Part shown: positions 18,378 to 26,083 of the stretch, in pieces
Layout of the letters: each line of letters begins with the position of its first letter
Position numbering within the stretch: position 1 is the first letter of the stretch
DNA from: JAFALK01 sp042701975
GTDB taxonomy: Bacteria; Pseudomonadota; Gammaproteobacteria; Burkholderiales; Burkholderiaceae_C
NCBI GenBank assembly: GCA_042701975.1
Contig: CP170561.1
Coordinates: forward strand, 4,464,001 to 4,528,000
Length of the DNA: 64,000 nucleotides
Direction of reading: 5' to 3'
Program-made: the position numbers and the translations under genes
Notes under the pieces: model-generated
What the model was told of the DNA's origin: nothing
What the model saw: only the letters and a program-made list of their open reading frames with translations
The model's database searches: none

Positions 18378-19595
18378 ATGAAGAAGCTGAACCTCATCCC
18401 CGTGGCCCTGGCCGCTTTGGCTGCCTGCGGCAGTGCCGCTGCCCAGACGTCCGTGACGCTCTATGGCCAAGTCGCTGCAGGGGTGGAGTACCGCAACCAT
18501 CAGGGCGCTGGTGTTGGTGGCAACCAATGGCTGGTCAACAACAACGAGTTCTACGTCTCCAACTTCGGCCTGCGCGGCTCGGAAGACCTGGGCGACGGCA
18601 TGAAGGCCATCTTCCGCCTGGAGTCGGGCATGAACACCGACGTCGGCACCGCCGGCGGCCCAACCGGCAACACGACCTCCCAGAACAAGTTCTGGAACCG
18701 CCAGAGCTTCGTCGGCCTGGACTTCGGCGCCAACGGCACCCTGACCGTCGGTCGCCAGTTCTCGGCGCTGGTGGACCGCGCGGTCCGCACCATGGATCCG
18801 TACAACGTCGGCGGCAACGGCCTGCAGACCACGCCCGTTGCGCTGTACGGCGTCAATCGCTACGTCCCGGCTGCGGCCAACTTCATCACCAACGACAACC
18901 GTTCCGATGACTCGGTCAAGTACCGCGTGATCGTGCCCGCCTACGGCATCGATGCCGGCGCCAGCATGGGCTACGACGATGGCGAAGGTGCCCACTACAG
19001 CTTCGATGTGAACCACACGAACGGCAAGGATTACAACATCGGCGCCGGGTACATCCAGTACAAGGCGCCAGCGGCGCTGGCCAACGGCCATGTGCCCAAG
19101 GCCACCACCTGGATCATCGGCGGCAACCTCACGTTCGGCACCGTCAAGCTGTACGCCAACTACATGTACAACAAGCTGGAGCAGTCGGCCGCCACCAACC
19201 CGTTGACCGCTGCAACGGCGCCCGCCGCAATCCCGCTGCTGGCTGCGCAGGTCGACAAGATCGTGACCGTCGGTGCACGCTGGAGCGTGGCCCCCAACAT
19301 GGACCTGAGCGGCGCTTTCTACGCCGACAAGGGCACCGGCCTGGGCTCCAACGGCGCCGCCACCGCCGGCTTCGACGGCAAGAAGAACACCTTCGTCGCT
19401 GCTGTGGACTACTACCTGTCCAAGCGCACGCTGCTGAACTTCGGCTACTTCGCCACCAAGCTGTCGGATGGCTACTTGCGTGACCTGTGGAGCGCCACCA
19501 TCCTGTCGGGCTACAACACCCACCTGACCGGCATCAACGGCATGGGCTTCAGCACCTACAGCGGCTTCCAGGTTGGCATGCGCCATTCCTTCTGA
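18378..19595 (+). CDS. Gram-negative porin
   Basis: Trimeric-porin-type outer-membrane channel of 405 aa. The signal peptide (1-23, ending GSAAAQ) is followed by SVTLYGQVAAGVEYRN and the FGLRGSEDLGDGMKAIFRLE segment found in Burkholderiales/Neisseria porins, then alternating beta strands and a C-terminal Phe (GMRHSF) needed for barrel assembly. The ATG at 18378 has GGAGA about 9 bases upstream. It is monocistronic: a long leader precedes it and a strong terminator follows. Likely a general diffusion porin. Confidence 0.95.
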   Translation: MKKLNLIPVALAALAACGSAAAQTSVTLYGQVAAGVEYRNHQGAGVGGNQWLVNNNEFYVSNFGLRGSEDLGDGMKAIFRLESGMNTDVGTAGGPTGNTTSQNKFWNRQSFVGLDFGANGTLTVGRQFSALVDRAVRTMDPYNVGGNGLQTTPVALYGVNRYVPAAANFITNDNRSDDSVKYRVIVPAYGIDAGASMGYDDGEGAHYSFDVNHTNGKDYNIGAGYIQYKAPAALANGHVPKATTWIIGGNLTFGTVKLYANYMYNKLEQSAATNPLTAATAPAAIPLLAAQVDKIVTVGARWSVAPNMDLSGAFYADKGTGLGSNGAATAGFDGKKNTFVAAVDYYLSKRTLLNFGYFATKLSDGYLRDLWSATILSGYNTHLTGINGMGFSTYSGFQVGMRHSF

Positions 19596-19616
19596 TCGAA
19601 CCGTCGACCAGAAAGC

Positions 19617-19644
19617 AAAGGCCACCTATTGAGGTGGCCTTTTT
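19617..19644 (+). terminator. Rho-independent terminator after porin
   Basis: Perfect stem AAAGGCCACC / GGTGGCCTTT with a six-base loop, followed by a T run. It ends 22 bp after the porin stop and faces the convergent pirin gene. Confidence 0.93.
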
Positions 19645-19659
19645 CATTGAGCAACAGCT

Positions 19660-20361
19660 TCAGCGCGGCAGATCGAACACCAACACCTCGGCGTCCTGGC
19701 CGGCACTGATCTCGATCTTGTCCAGATCGCTGATCTGGGCGGCGTCGCCGGCGCTCAGGGCCTGGCCGTTGACCTGCAATTGGCCGCGCACCAGATGCAC
19801 ATAGGCCAACCGGCCCTGCGCCAAAGGCAGGCTCGCGGTTTCGCCGCCATCGAACAGCCCTGCATAGAGCTTGGCGCTCGAGTGGAGGCTGACCGAGCCT
19901 TCGGCACCGTCCGGCGAAGCCACCAGGCGCAGGCGGCCGCGCTTTTCCTCGTCGGCATAGGCCTTCTGCTCGTAGCCCGGCTTCACGCCTTGCTGGTCCG
20001 GCATGATCCAGATCTGCAGGAAGTGCGTCTCGCTGTTCGGCGCGTTGTTGAACTCGCTGTGCATCACGCCCGAGCCAGCGCTCATGCGCTGGACCTCGCC
20101 CGGCAGGATGGCCTTGGCCGTGCCCATGCTGTCCTTGTGCGCCAGCTCGCCGGAGAGCACGTAACTGATGATCTCCATGTCACGATGGCCATGCGTGCCG
20201 AAGCCGGTGCCCGGGGCGATGCGGTCTTCGTTGATGACGCGCAGCGGCCCGAAGCCCATGCGGCGAGGGTTGTGATAGTCGGCGAACGAGAAGCTGTGGA
20301 AAGACTTCAGCCAGCCATGATCGGCGTGGCCGCGTTCGGCGGATCGGATGAGTTCCAGCAT
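19660..20361 (-). CDS. Pirin family protein (bicupin)
   Basis: Protein of 233 aa with the pirin N-terminal cupin: GHADHGWLKSFHSFSFADYH, PHRDMEI-like segment GFGTHGHRDMEIISYVLSGE and the metal ligands His/His/His/Glu typical of the family (HGHRDME, HSEFNN). Bacterial pirins such as YhhW have quercetinase activity in vitro; the physiological role is uncertain. Start set at MLELIRSAERG, since the upstream in-frame codons lack homology. Divergent from a LysR-type regulator 98 bp away, a common arrangement for pirin genes. Confidence 0.9.
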   Translation of the reverse strand: MLELIRSAERGHADHGWLKSFHSFSFADYHNPRRMGFGPLRVINEDRIAPGTGFGTHGHRDMEIISYVLSGELAHKDSMGTAKAILPGEVQRMSAGSGVMHSEFNNAPNSETHFLQIWIMPDQQGVKPGYEQKAYADEEKRGRLRLVASPDGAEGSVSLHSSAKLYAGLFDGGETASLPLAQGRLAYVHLVRGQLQVNGQALSAGDAAQISDLDKIEISAGQDAEVLVFDLPR

Positions 20362-20459
20362 GTGGTGCCCCTTGCAGTTGACGATGGACTCACTGTAGAG
20401 ACCGTGCCCCTGCCTGTGGGACGAGCGCTTCGACCCCACCATTCAAATAAGATGAACCG

Positions 20460-21434
20460 ATGGACAAACCCACGGACAAGCTCACCGAAAAGCGCCACGC
20501 CCTCACGCCCGAAGCCCTCACCATGATGGACACCATCGCCCGCACCGGCAGCTTTGCGGCCGCGGCGCGCGAGATGGGCAAGGTGCCTTCCGCCCTGACC
20601 TACAGCGTGCGCCAGCTCGAGGAGGCGCTCGACGTCCTGCTGTTCGACCGCCGCTCCCGCCAGGCCGAGCTGACCGAGGCCGGCCGAGAGCTGCTGCAGG
20701 AGGGCCGGCGCCTGCTGCAAGAGCTGGACGCCGTGGCCCACCGCGTGCGCCGCGTGGCCACCGGTTGGGAGAGCGAGCTGACCATCGTCTTCGACGACGC
20801 CGTCGCCCGGCCCGCGCTTTTCGACCTGATGGAGGCCTTCTACGCCAGCGGCGACGAGAGCGAGGCGCCGCCCACGCGGCTGCGCTTCATGACCGGCGTG
20901 CTCTCCGGCACCTGGGAGGCGCTGGTGTCCGGCCAGGCCGACCTGGCCATCGGCGTCACCAGCCAGCCGCCGTCCAGCACGGCGCTGTGCGAAGTGCTGG
21001 GCAATCTGGAACTCGTCTTCTGCGTCGCTCCGCATCACCCGCTGGCCAATGCGCCCGAACCACTGCAGGCCGACGTCGTCGTGAAGCACCGCATCATCAC
21101 GGTGGCCGACACGGCACGCACCCTGCCCGCGATGACCGTAGGCGTGGTGCCTGGGCAGGACACCCTCGCCCTGCCCAGCATGGCCGCCAAGCTCGAAGGC
21201 CTGATCCGCGGCCTGGGTTGCGGCAGCCTGCCTGCCTCCATGGTTCAGCGGCATATCGAGGCCGGTCGCCTCGTGCGCAAGACCATCTTCGATGGCCGCC
21301 GCATCGGCCCCATGCACTTCGCCTGGCGCAACACCGGCCAGAAGCCCGGACGGGCCCTCGAATGGTGGCTTCAGCAGCTGCGCAGCCCCGCCACGCAACG
21401 CGCGCTGCTGAACCAGCACGAGGGCTTGCGATAA
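20460..21434 (+). CDS. LysR-family transcriptional regulator
   Basis: Regulator of 324 aa. The N-terminal winged helix-turn-helix spans about residues 15-75, with IARTGSFAAAAREMGKVPSA and SYSVRQLEE-type recognition helix, followed by the linker helix LLQEGRRLLQELDAV and a periplasmic-binding-like effector domain (about 95-310). It is closest by eye to the AllS/YhaJ-like subgroup. It is divergent from pirin, so direct control of pirin is likely by LysR precedent. The intervening region is 98 bp. Confidence 0.9.
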   Translation: MDKPTDKLTEKRHALTPEALTMMDTIARTGSFAAAAREMGKVPSALTYSVRQLEEALDVLLFDRRSRQAELTEAGRELLQEGRRLLQELDAVAHRVRRVATGWESELTIVFDDAVARPALFDLMEAFYASGDESEAPPTRLRFMTGVLSGTWEALVSGQADLAIGVTSQPPSSTALCEVLGNLELVFCVAPHHPLANAPEPLQADVVVKHRIITVADTARTLPAMTVGVVPGQDTLALPSMAAKLEGLIRGLGCGSLPASMVQRHIEAGRLVRKTIFDGRRIGPMHFAWRNTGQKPGRALEWWLQQLRSPATQRALLNQHEGLR

Positions 21435-21441
21435 TCCGGCG

Positions 21442-22569
21442 ATGAGCTCCCACGCCCCCTCCTCCCCCGACACCCTCAGCTACGAACAGGCCGGCGTCAA
21501 TTACGACCTGATCGACCCCCTCAAGATCTCCGCCCAGCGCGCTGCGGCAGCCACCGGTGCCCATCTGGCCGGCCACGGTTTCTCGGAAGTGCTGGCCTCG
21601 CGTGGCGAGTCGGCCTATGTGGTGGACGTGGGCCCGTTCTACGTGGCCTCCATCGTGGAATGCCTGGGCACCAAGACTCTGGTTGCTGACGAGATGGCTC
21701 AGCTGACAGGCAAGGCCAGCTATTACGCCGGCATCGCGCAGGACACCATCGCCATGGCGATCAACGACCTGATCACCGTCGGCGCCACGCCGCTGGTCGT
21801 GCAGGCCTACTGGGCCGCAGGCGGCTCCGACTGGTTCGGCGACAAGCTGCGCGCCCAAGCGCTGGTCGAAGGCTGGAAAAAGGCCTGCGACACCTGCCAG
21901 GTCGCCTGGGGCGGCGGCGAAACGCCCGCACTGGCCGGCATCGTCGAGAGCGGCCGCATCGACCTGGCGGCTTCGTGCACGGGCCTCATCAACCCCAAGG
22001 AACGCCTCTCGGTCGGCGACAAGCTCGGTGCGGGCGACGCGATCGTCCTGCTGGCCTCCAGCGGCATCCACGCCAACGGCCTCTCGCTGGCCCGCAAGCT
22101 CGTCGAGCGCCTGCCTCAGGGCTACCTGACCGAAGTCGAGCCAGGCTTGACCTACGGCGACGCGCTGCTCGCTCCCACGGTGCTGTACTCGCCCGTGACG
22201 GAGGCGCTCTTCAAGGCCGGCATCCAGCCGCACTACTGCGCCAACATCACCGGCCACGGCTGGCGCAAGCTGCTGCGCCATCCGGGCCAGTTCACCTATC
22301 GCATTCACACCGTGCCGCCGGTCACGCCGGTGCTCAAGTTCATGCAGGAACACGCCAAGCAAGACGACCGCGAGGCCTACTCCACCCTCAACATGGGCGC
22401 AGGTTTCGCGATCTTCGTGCCGGCAGCGGATGCACAGCGCACGGTCGACGTGGCCAAGGCCTGCGGCATCGAAGCCTGGGTGGCCGGTTCACTCGAAACA
22501 GGTGAAAAGCAGCTGCTGATCGAACCCTTGAACATCCGTTTCAGCGACGACGATCTTCAGCTGCGCTGA
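21442..22569 (+). CDS. PurM-like AIR synthase-family protein
   Basis: Protein of 375 aa with the fold of phosphoribosylformylglycinamidine cyclo-ligase: YEQAGVNYDLIDPLK at the N-terminus, AINDLITVGATPLVVQAYW, GGGETPALAGIVESG, LLASSGIHANGLSLARKL and NITGHGWRKLLR. These align with PurM motifs but many conserved residues differ (for example VNYDLID instead of VDIDAGN and NITGHG instead of HITGGG), and it is about 30 residues longer. It may be a diverged paralogue with another substrate, with the housekeeping purM elsewhere. It starts seven bases after the LysR gene stop, so may share its operon. Confidence 0.75.
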   Translation: MSSHAPSSPDTLSYEQAGVNYDLIDPLKISAQRAAAATGAHLAGHGFSEVLASRGESAYVVDVGPFYVASIVECLGTKTLVADEMAQLTGKASYYAGIAQDTIAMAINDLITVGATPLVVQAYWAAGGSDWFGDKLRAQALVEGWKKACDTCQVAWGGGETPALAGIVESGRIDLAASCTGLINPKERLSVGDKLGAGDAIVLLASSGIHANGLSLARKLVERLPQGYLTEVEPGLTYGDALLAPTVLYSPVTEALFKAGIQPHYCANITGHGWRKLLRHPGQFTYRIHTVPPVTPVLKFMQEHAKQDDREAYSTLNMGAGFAIFVPAADAQRTVDVAKACGIEAWVAGSLETGEKQLLIEPLNIRFSDDDLQLR

Positions 22570-22610
22570 AATCGACCGATAGCATCCTATTCATACCGCA
22601 AAGGCAGGCG

Positions 22611-22991
22611 ATGGATTGGTTCTATTCCGGCATGGTGGATTGGCACGTGAAGCTGGCATGGGCCAGCTTTGCGCTGTTCCTGTTCCGCGGCCTGGTCTGG
22701 CAGATCGACCAGCCCTGGTCCGAGCGCATCGCCAAGGATGGCCGCCTGCTCGTGCTGGCCTTTGCGATGAACACGCTGCTGGTCGTGAGCGGGCTGTCGC
22801 TGTGGGTCTCCCTGCACTACAGCCTGTTCCGCTCGCCCTGGCTGATGATCAAGCTGATCGCGCTCGTGGGCTACTTCGTCAGCGGCCATTGGTCGATGGG
22901 CAAGGCCCGCTTCCATCAGCTGGGTTACGTCATCGCGCTGGCCTGTATGGGCATCGTGATGGTCGTCTCCATCACCCGGCAAGGCTTCTGA
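22611..22991 (+). CDS. SirB-like four-helix membrane protein
   Basis: Integral membrane protein of 126 aa with about four transmembrane helices (around 13-30, 44-64, 74-94 and 102-120), matching the SirB2 family ('invasion gene expression up-regulator'). HVKLAWASFALFLFRGL and SPWLMIKLIALVGYF are typical. The biochemical role is unknown despite the family name. It lies 41 bp downstream of the PurM-like gene and immediately before the promoter of the 4.5S RNA gene. Confidence 0.75.
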   Translation: MDWFYSGMVDWHVKLAWASFALFLFRGLVWQIDQPWSERIAKDGRLLVLAFAMNTLLVVSGLSLWVSLHYSLFRSPWLMIKLIALVGYFVSGHWSMGKARFHQLGYVIALACMGIVMVVSITRQGF

Positions 22992-22998
22992 GCCGGGT

Positions 22999-23004
22999 TA
23001 CAAT
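22999..23004 (+). promoter_or_regulatory. -10 box of the ffs promoter
   Basis: TACAAT sits seven bases before the predicted 5' end of the 4.5S RNA. No good -35 hexamer is seen; the -35 region overlaps the end of the SirB-like gene. Confidence 0.55.
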
Positions 23005-23010
23005 GTCCGC

Positions 23011-23110
23011 TGACGGGCCTCCTCGCATGGAAGCACGGCCAACCGGGTCAGGTGGGGAACCAAGCAGCCCTAACTGTTGTGACCAGTGCCGGGGCTAGGG
23101 CTCGTCAACC
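23011..23110 (+). ncRNA. ffs: 4.5S signal recognition particle RNA
   Basis: Small bacterial SRP RNA, which binds Ffh and directs ribosomes making membrane proteins to FtsY. The tetraloop/symmetric-loop region reads GGGTCAGGTGGGGAACCAAG followed by CAGCCCTAACT, the betaproteobacterial form of the Ffh-binding domain IV. The ends pair: TGACGGGCC at 23011-23019 with GGGCTCGTCA at 23098-23107 (one G-U). Its last 18 bases are the attachment core of the adjoining island, so integration regenerates a complete gene at the left junction. Confidence 0.9.
23093..23110 (+). other. attL core (3' end of ffs)
   Basis: The 18-bp GGCTAGGGCTCGTCAACC is identical to that at 35368-35385. The flanking pyrimidine-rich bases are similar but not identical in the two copies. 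Structural RNA gene 3' ends are classic integrase targets. Confidence 0.88.
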
Positions 23111-23124
23111 TCCCCTCCCTTTTA

Positions 23125-23183
23125 CCCAGTGTTCATCGGGATTCCAGCGTTCATGCGGATTCTCGGGCTGTGACTGTGTACCC
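23125..23183. repeat. Left arm-type integrase binding sites (predicted)
   Basis: CCCAGTGTTCAT at 23125-23136 is perfectly inverted at 35336-35347, and ACTGTGTACCC at 23173-23183 is directly repeated at 35297-35307. A local repeat GTTCATCGGGATT / GTTCATGCGGATT lies between them. Paired sites just inside both island ends are what arm-type sites of a lambda-like integrase or its excisionase would look like; binding is inferred. Confidence 0.6.
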
Positions 23184-23209
23184 GTGATGTGTACTTGTGG
23201 GGTTCGCTC

Positions 23210-24925
23210 ATGAAGAAAGTGAGCGAACAGATGACTCCAGCCGATGGGGTATTCCGCCGGCCCGGCTCCGGGATCTGGCAGTGGGGGATCAAGGTCCCAG
23301 CGGATCTTCGCGGTCTGTACAAGACCCAGTGGGCGCACAGGCGCTCCCTGAAGACCGCGGACGTGCGCGAGGCCAACGACCGGGCCGCGTTGCTGCGGTC
23401 TGAATGGCTCTCTCGGTTCGCCCTGGAGCGGGCCGCCATTTCCTCCCTTCCCGCCGAGTCAGTGTCACCCGAGCTGGGCAAGCAGTTGGCCGAGCGCATA
23501 CGCGCCACGCTGCTGGCTGGGGATGACCAACTGCGGGATGACCCAGCGGCAAGCCAGCGCATCGCCGCCGACATCCACAGGGTCGTCTATGAGCCCCTGG
23601 CGCGGAAGCTGGCCATCGGAGGCACGTACACCCCTCCAGATGACCTCACAGCGCCCGTGGGGCCACTCGATGGCCGCACCGACACCACGCGACAGATTTT
23701 CGAGGACCTGAATCGCAGCGCCCTCGCCTTCGCGGCCACCGCCCAGGCGACCCAACGCCTGAAGACAGTGCTGCCTCTGGTGCAGGCTCAGGCAGCGAAT
23801 GTGGGCATCCGGCTGGACGCTGACACGCCTGGAATGCGCGATGCGCTCAAGGAGGCCCTCAAGGCACAGTTGGGAGCGCGCAGCGACATCGCACGCAGAG
23901 ATGCCGGCGAAGTGGTCGACACCCCGCAGGTCTTGGAGCAGGCCCAGCCACGTCCAGCTGCGGCGACGCCAGTCAACCTGAGAGATGTCTTTGACCGGTG
24001 GAAGGTCGCAAAGGGCCGGTCGGCTGACTCCATCAACACCTGCGACCGCTCGCTAGCCCTCTTTGAAGCAGAGTTCGGCAAACCGACGCTGCAAGCAATC
24101 ACACGATCCATGGGCGATGCGTTCCGGGCCCATCTCAGAACGTTGGGCCTTTCCTCTAAGACCCAGCACGACCGCATGACCTGGGTGAAATCGCTGCTGA
24201 AGTACGCCAGCCGTGATCTAGAAGCTATCACTCGCAACCCCTGGGAAGGCCTAAACGTCGCCCACAGGACAGAGAACCGGCGCGAGCCCTGGAGCGGGGA
24301 TCAACTGCGAGCCTTCTTCGGTCAGCCCTTGTTTACAAGCTACGAGTTGCCCACCACATGGCGGGCGGGTGGAGCTGCCGCCTACTGGGTCCCCCTTCTC
24401 GGTCTGTTTACTGGCGCCCGCGTCGGCGAACTTTGCCAGCTCCGTGTCGTTGACATCGAATCAGCGGAGCATGGGGCGTTCATGCGCATCACCGAAGAGG
24501 CCGAAGGGTCCTCAGTCAAAACCGAGGCAGGCATTCGCGAGGTACCCATCCATAGCGAGCTTGTGCGCATTGGCTTCTTGGACTACGTCGCCGCGATGCG
24601 TGAGGCCGGCAAAACGTCACTCTGGCCGGCCATGCGATTCCGCGAGGGGAAGCCGGGTGGCTATTTTTCGGATTGGTTCGGTCGGTACCGCCGGGAATGC
24701 GCCGTCGAGGTTCGGGACTTCCACAGCTTCAGACACACCGTGCGGACCGCCATGACCGAAGCCCGCATCTCTGAGGCCGTGCAGGATCGCATCACTGGTC
24801 ATGAAGTCAAGGGCAGCACCGGAGCTCGCGTGTACGCCCATCCAAAGCGTGTACTACGCGAGGCAGTAGAGTCGATTTTGTATCCCAGCCTGCGACTGGA
24901 AATTGCATTCGCCGCCAAGGCTTGA
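23210..24925 (+). CDS. int: Tyrosine recombinase / site-specific integrase
   Basis: Integrase of 571 aa that would catalyse island integration and excision at the ffs site. The N-terminal part (GIWQWGIKVPADLRGLY, SLKTADVREANDRAAL) resembles the DUF6538-type arm-binding domain, a SAM-like core-binding domain spans about 255-345, and the catalytic domain follows with Arg in FTGARVGELCQL (near 402), HSFRHTVR (near 505) and nucleophile Tyr in VYAHP (near 541). The ATG at 23210 is chosen over an upstream GTG; an ATG at 23231 is also possible. It converges with the retron reverse transcriptase gene, 29 bp away. Confidence 0.92.
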   Translation: MKKVSEQMTPADGVFRRPGSGIWQWGIKVPADLRGLYKTQWAHRRSLKTADVREANDRAALLRSEWLSRFALERAAISSLPAESVSPELGKQLAERIRATLLAGDDQLRDDPAASQRIAADIHRVVYEPLARKLAIGGTYTPPDDLTAPVGPLDGRTDTTRQIFEDLNRSALAFAATAQATQRLKTVLPLVQAQAANVGIRLDADTPGMRDALKEALKAQLGARSDIARRDAGEVVDTPQVLEQAQPRPAAATPVNLRDVFDRWKVAKGRSADSINTCDRSLALFEAEFGKPTLQAITRSMGDAFRAHLRTLGLSSKTQHDRMTWVKSLLKYASRDLEAITRNPWEGLNVAHRTENRREPWSGDQLRAFFGQPLFTSYELPTTWRAGGAAAYWVPLLGLFTGARVGELCQLRVVDIESAEHGAFMRITEEAEGSSVKTEAGIREVPIHSELVRIGFLDYVAAMREAGKTSLWPAMRFREGKPGGYFSDWFGRYRRECAVEVRDFHSFRHTVRTAMTEARISEAVQDRITGHEVKGSTGARVYAHPKRVLREAVESILYPSLRLEIAFAAKA

Positions 24926-24954
24926 CACGAAAGAGAGAAAGCACCGCGACTACC

Positions 24955-25938
24955 CTACGGCTGCGGCACGGCTCCCGCAACGCGGCCGACAAATTCACCG
25001 TATGCGACGTGCCCCTTCACCTCCAGGAGGCTTTCGGGTCGGATCTTGCCTTGCTTCAACAGGTGCTCATACGCCCGAATCCTGTTTCGGTATCCCTTGG
25101 TCAACCTGACCGCCGCTCCGTGTACCAATAGACCGTGGACTTTGAGTCGCTGAGGCAGCACCGCAAGATGAGTTTTTTGCTCTGCCAGCCGCCATGGGCT
25201 GTTCAGGAACAGGCCCAGGACTCGGCCACGTAGCTCCTCCGGAAAATCGTCGCAACCTGAAAATACGATGTCATCGGCGTATCGCGTCAGCTTGGCGCCA
25301 AACTCTGCGGCGAGGCGCGCTAGTTCGGCATCCATCTCAGAAAAGCAAATGTTCGAAAGCACGGGACTTGACGGAGAGCCTTGAGCGAGACCGTCTCTCA
25401 AGCACCCTATTTGGGCAACGAGCGCAGCGCCTAGGTCATCAAAACCCATCCCCTTCAGAGCGTTGACCACGACTCCAATGTGCGTTGACGGGAAGAAATT
25501 CCTGATGTCTACGCTGAACACCCAACGTGCTCCGCAGTGAACCGCTGCGGCGTTCACATGCGATACACCAGGGACGAAACCGTAGACATGTGCCGGTGCT
25601 TGATAACAGCGTGCCAGTGCACAAGAAATCCATTTTTGAACGACCTTCAACGCGACGCGCGGCGCGTCAATTCGCCGAGTGACTTGGCCCTTGGGAATGT
25701 CGAAGGATCGGTAATGTCGCTGCGGCCGCGCGGTAAACGACCAAACCAAGCCGGGACTGATACCAATCATCGCCGCCAGCATCGTTCGCGACGTTATCGG
25801 GGGAAGGCCCTTCGCTGCCAGCGCGTTGGCTAGCTGAATCTCTGATTCGCTAACGACCTCCTCAACCGCCTTGAGCAACTCGGGGAGCGTCTCGAACTGG
25901 AAAAACTGCGACTCAAGAAGTAGTTGCGGGAGCCTCAT
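24955..25938 (-). CDS. Retron-type reverse transcriptase
   Basis: Compact RT of 327 aa with no maturase, endonuclease or other added domain, which is the retron size. Seen in order: IPKGQVTRRIDAP (79-93), GFVPGVSHVNAAAVH (120-134), VFSVDIRNFFPS (140-151, motif A), GLAQGSPSSPVLSN (183-196), RYADDIVFSG (219-228, catalytic YADD), and VHGLLV (267-272) at the place of the retron VTG motif. The family reverse-transcribes the msd part of its own RNA to give msDNA. The ncRNA lies directly upstream and its 3' stem strand overlaps codons 1-5 of this gene. Two variations from the retron consensus are N-A-x3-H and VHG. Group II intron and DRT-type RTs are less likely. Confidence 0.88.
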   Translation of the reverse strand: MRLPQLLLESQFFQFETLPELLKAVEEVVSESEIQLANALAAKGLPPITSRTMLAAMIGISPGLVWSFTARPQRHYRSFDIPKGQVTRRIDAPRVALKVVQKWISCALARCYQAPAHVYGFVPGVSHVNAAAVHCGARWVFSVDIRNFFPSTHIGVVVNALKGMGFDDLGAALVAQIGCLRDGLAQGSPSSPVLSNICFSEMDAELARLAAEFGAKLTRYADDIVFSGCDDFPEELRGRVLGLFLNSPWRLAEQKTHLAVLPQRLKVHGLLVHGAAVRLTKGYRNRIRAYEHLLKQGKIRPESLLEVKGHVAYGEFVGRVAGAVPQP

Positions 25939-26074
25939 TTAGCAAAGCAGTGCTTTCGTAGTGCAGCCGGAGAAAGGTCTGAGGCTTCGAAGGAGCCGAA
26001 GACATTTCTCCGGGTCCTTCTATTCGTGGTCTTGGCTAATGGGCATGCTACATGCCCTCGCCTGAGACTCCCGC
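25926..26074 (-). ncRNA. Predicted retron msr-msd RNA
   Basis: Directly readable retron RNA architecture on the RT strand. The outer a1/a2 stem is GCGGGAGTCTCA (26063-26074) with TGAGGCTCCCGC (25926-25937): 12 pairs with one G-U. The G just after a1 (CTCA-G) is the expected branch guanosine. Next come an msr hairpin GGGCATG-TAG-CATGCCC (26041-26057) and a 47-nt msd hairpin (25967-26013) with nested arms CCGGAGAAA/TTTCTCCGG, GTCT/AGAC and GGCT/AGCC. The layout a1-branch G-msr-msd-a2-RT matches known retrons. Exact ends and the msDNA length are inferred. Confidence 0.8.
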
Positions 26075-26083
26075 GCGCGCAGC

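Noticed and set aside
24955..25938. Group II intron maturase as identity of the reverse transcriptase
   Set aside because: No maturase (X) or endonuclease domain, protein too short, and no intron RNA domains V/VI nearby; a retron-like RNA is present instead.
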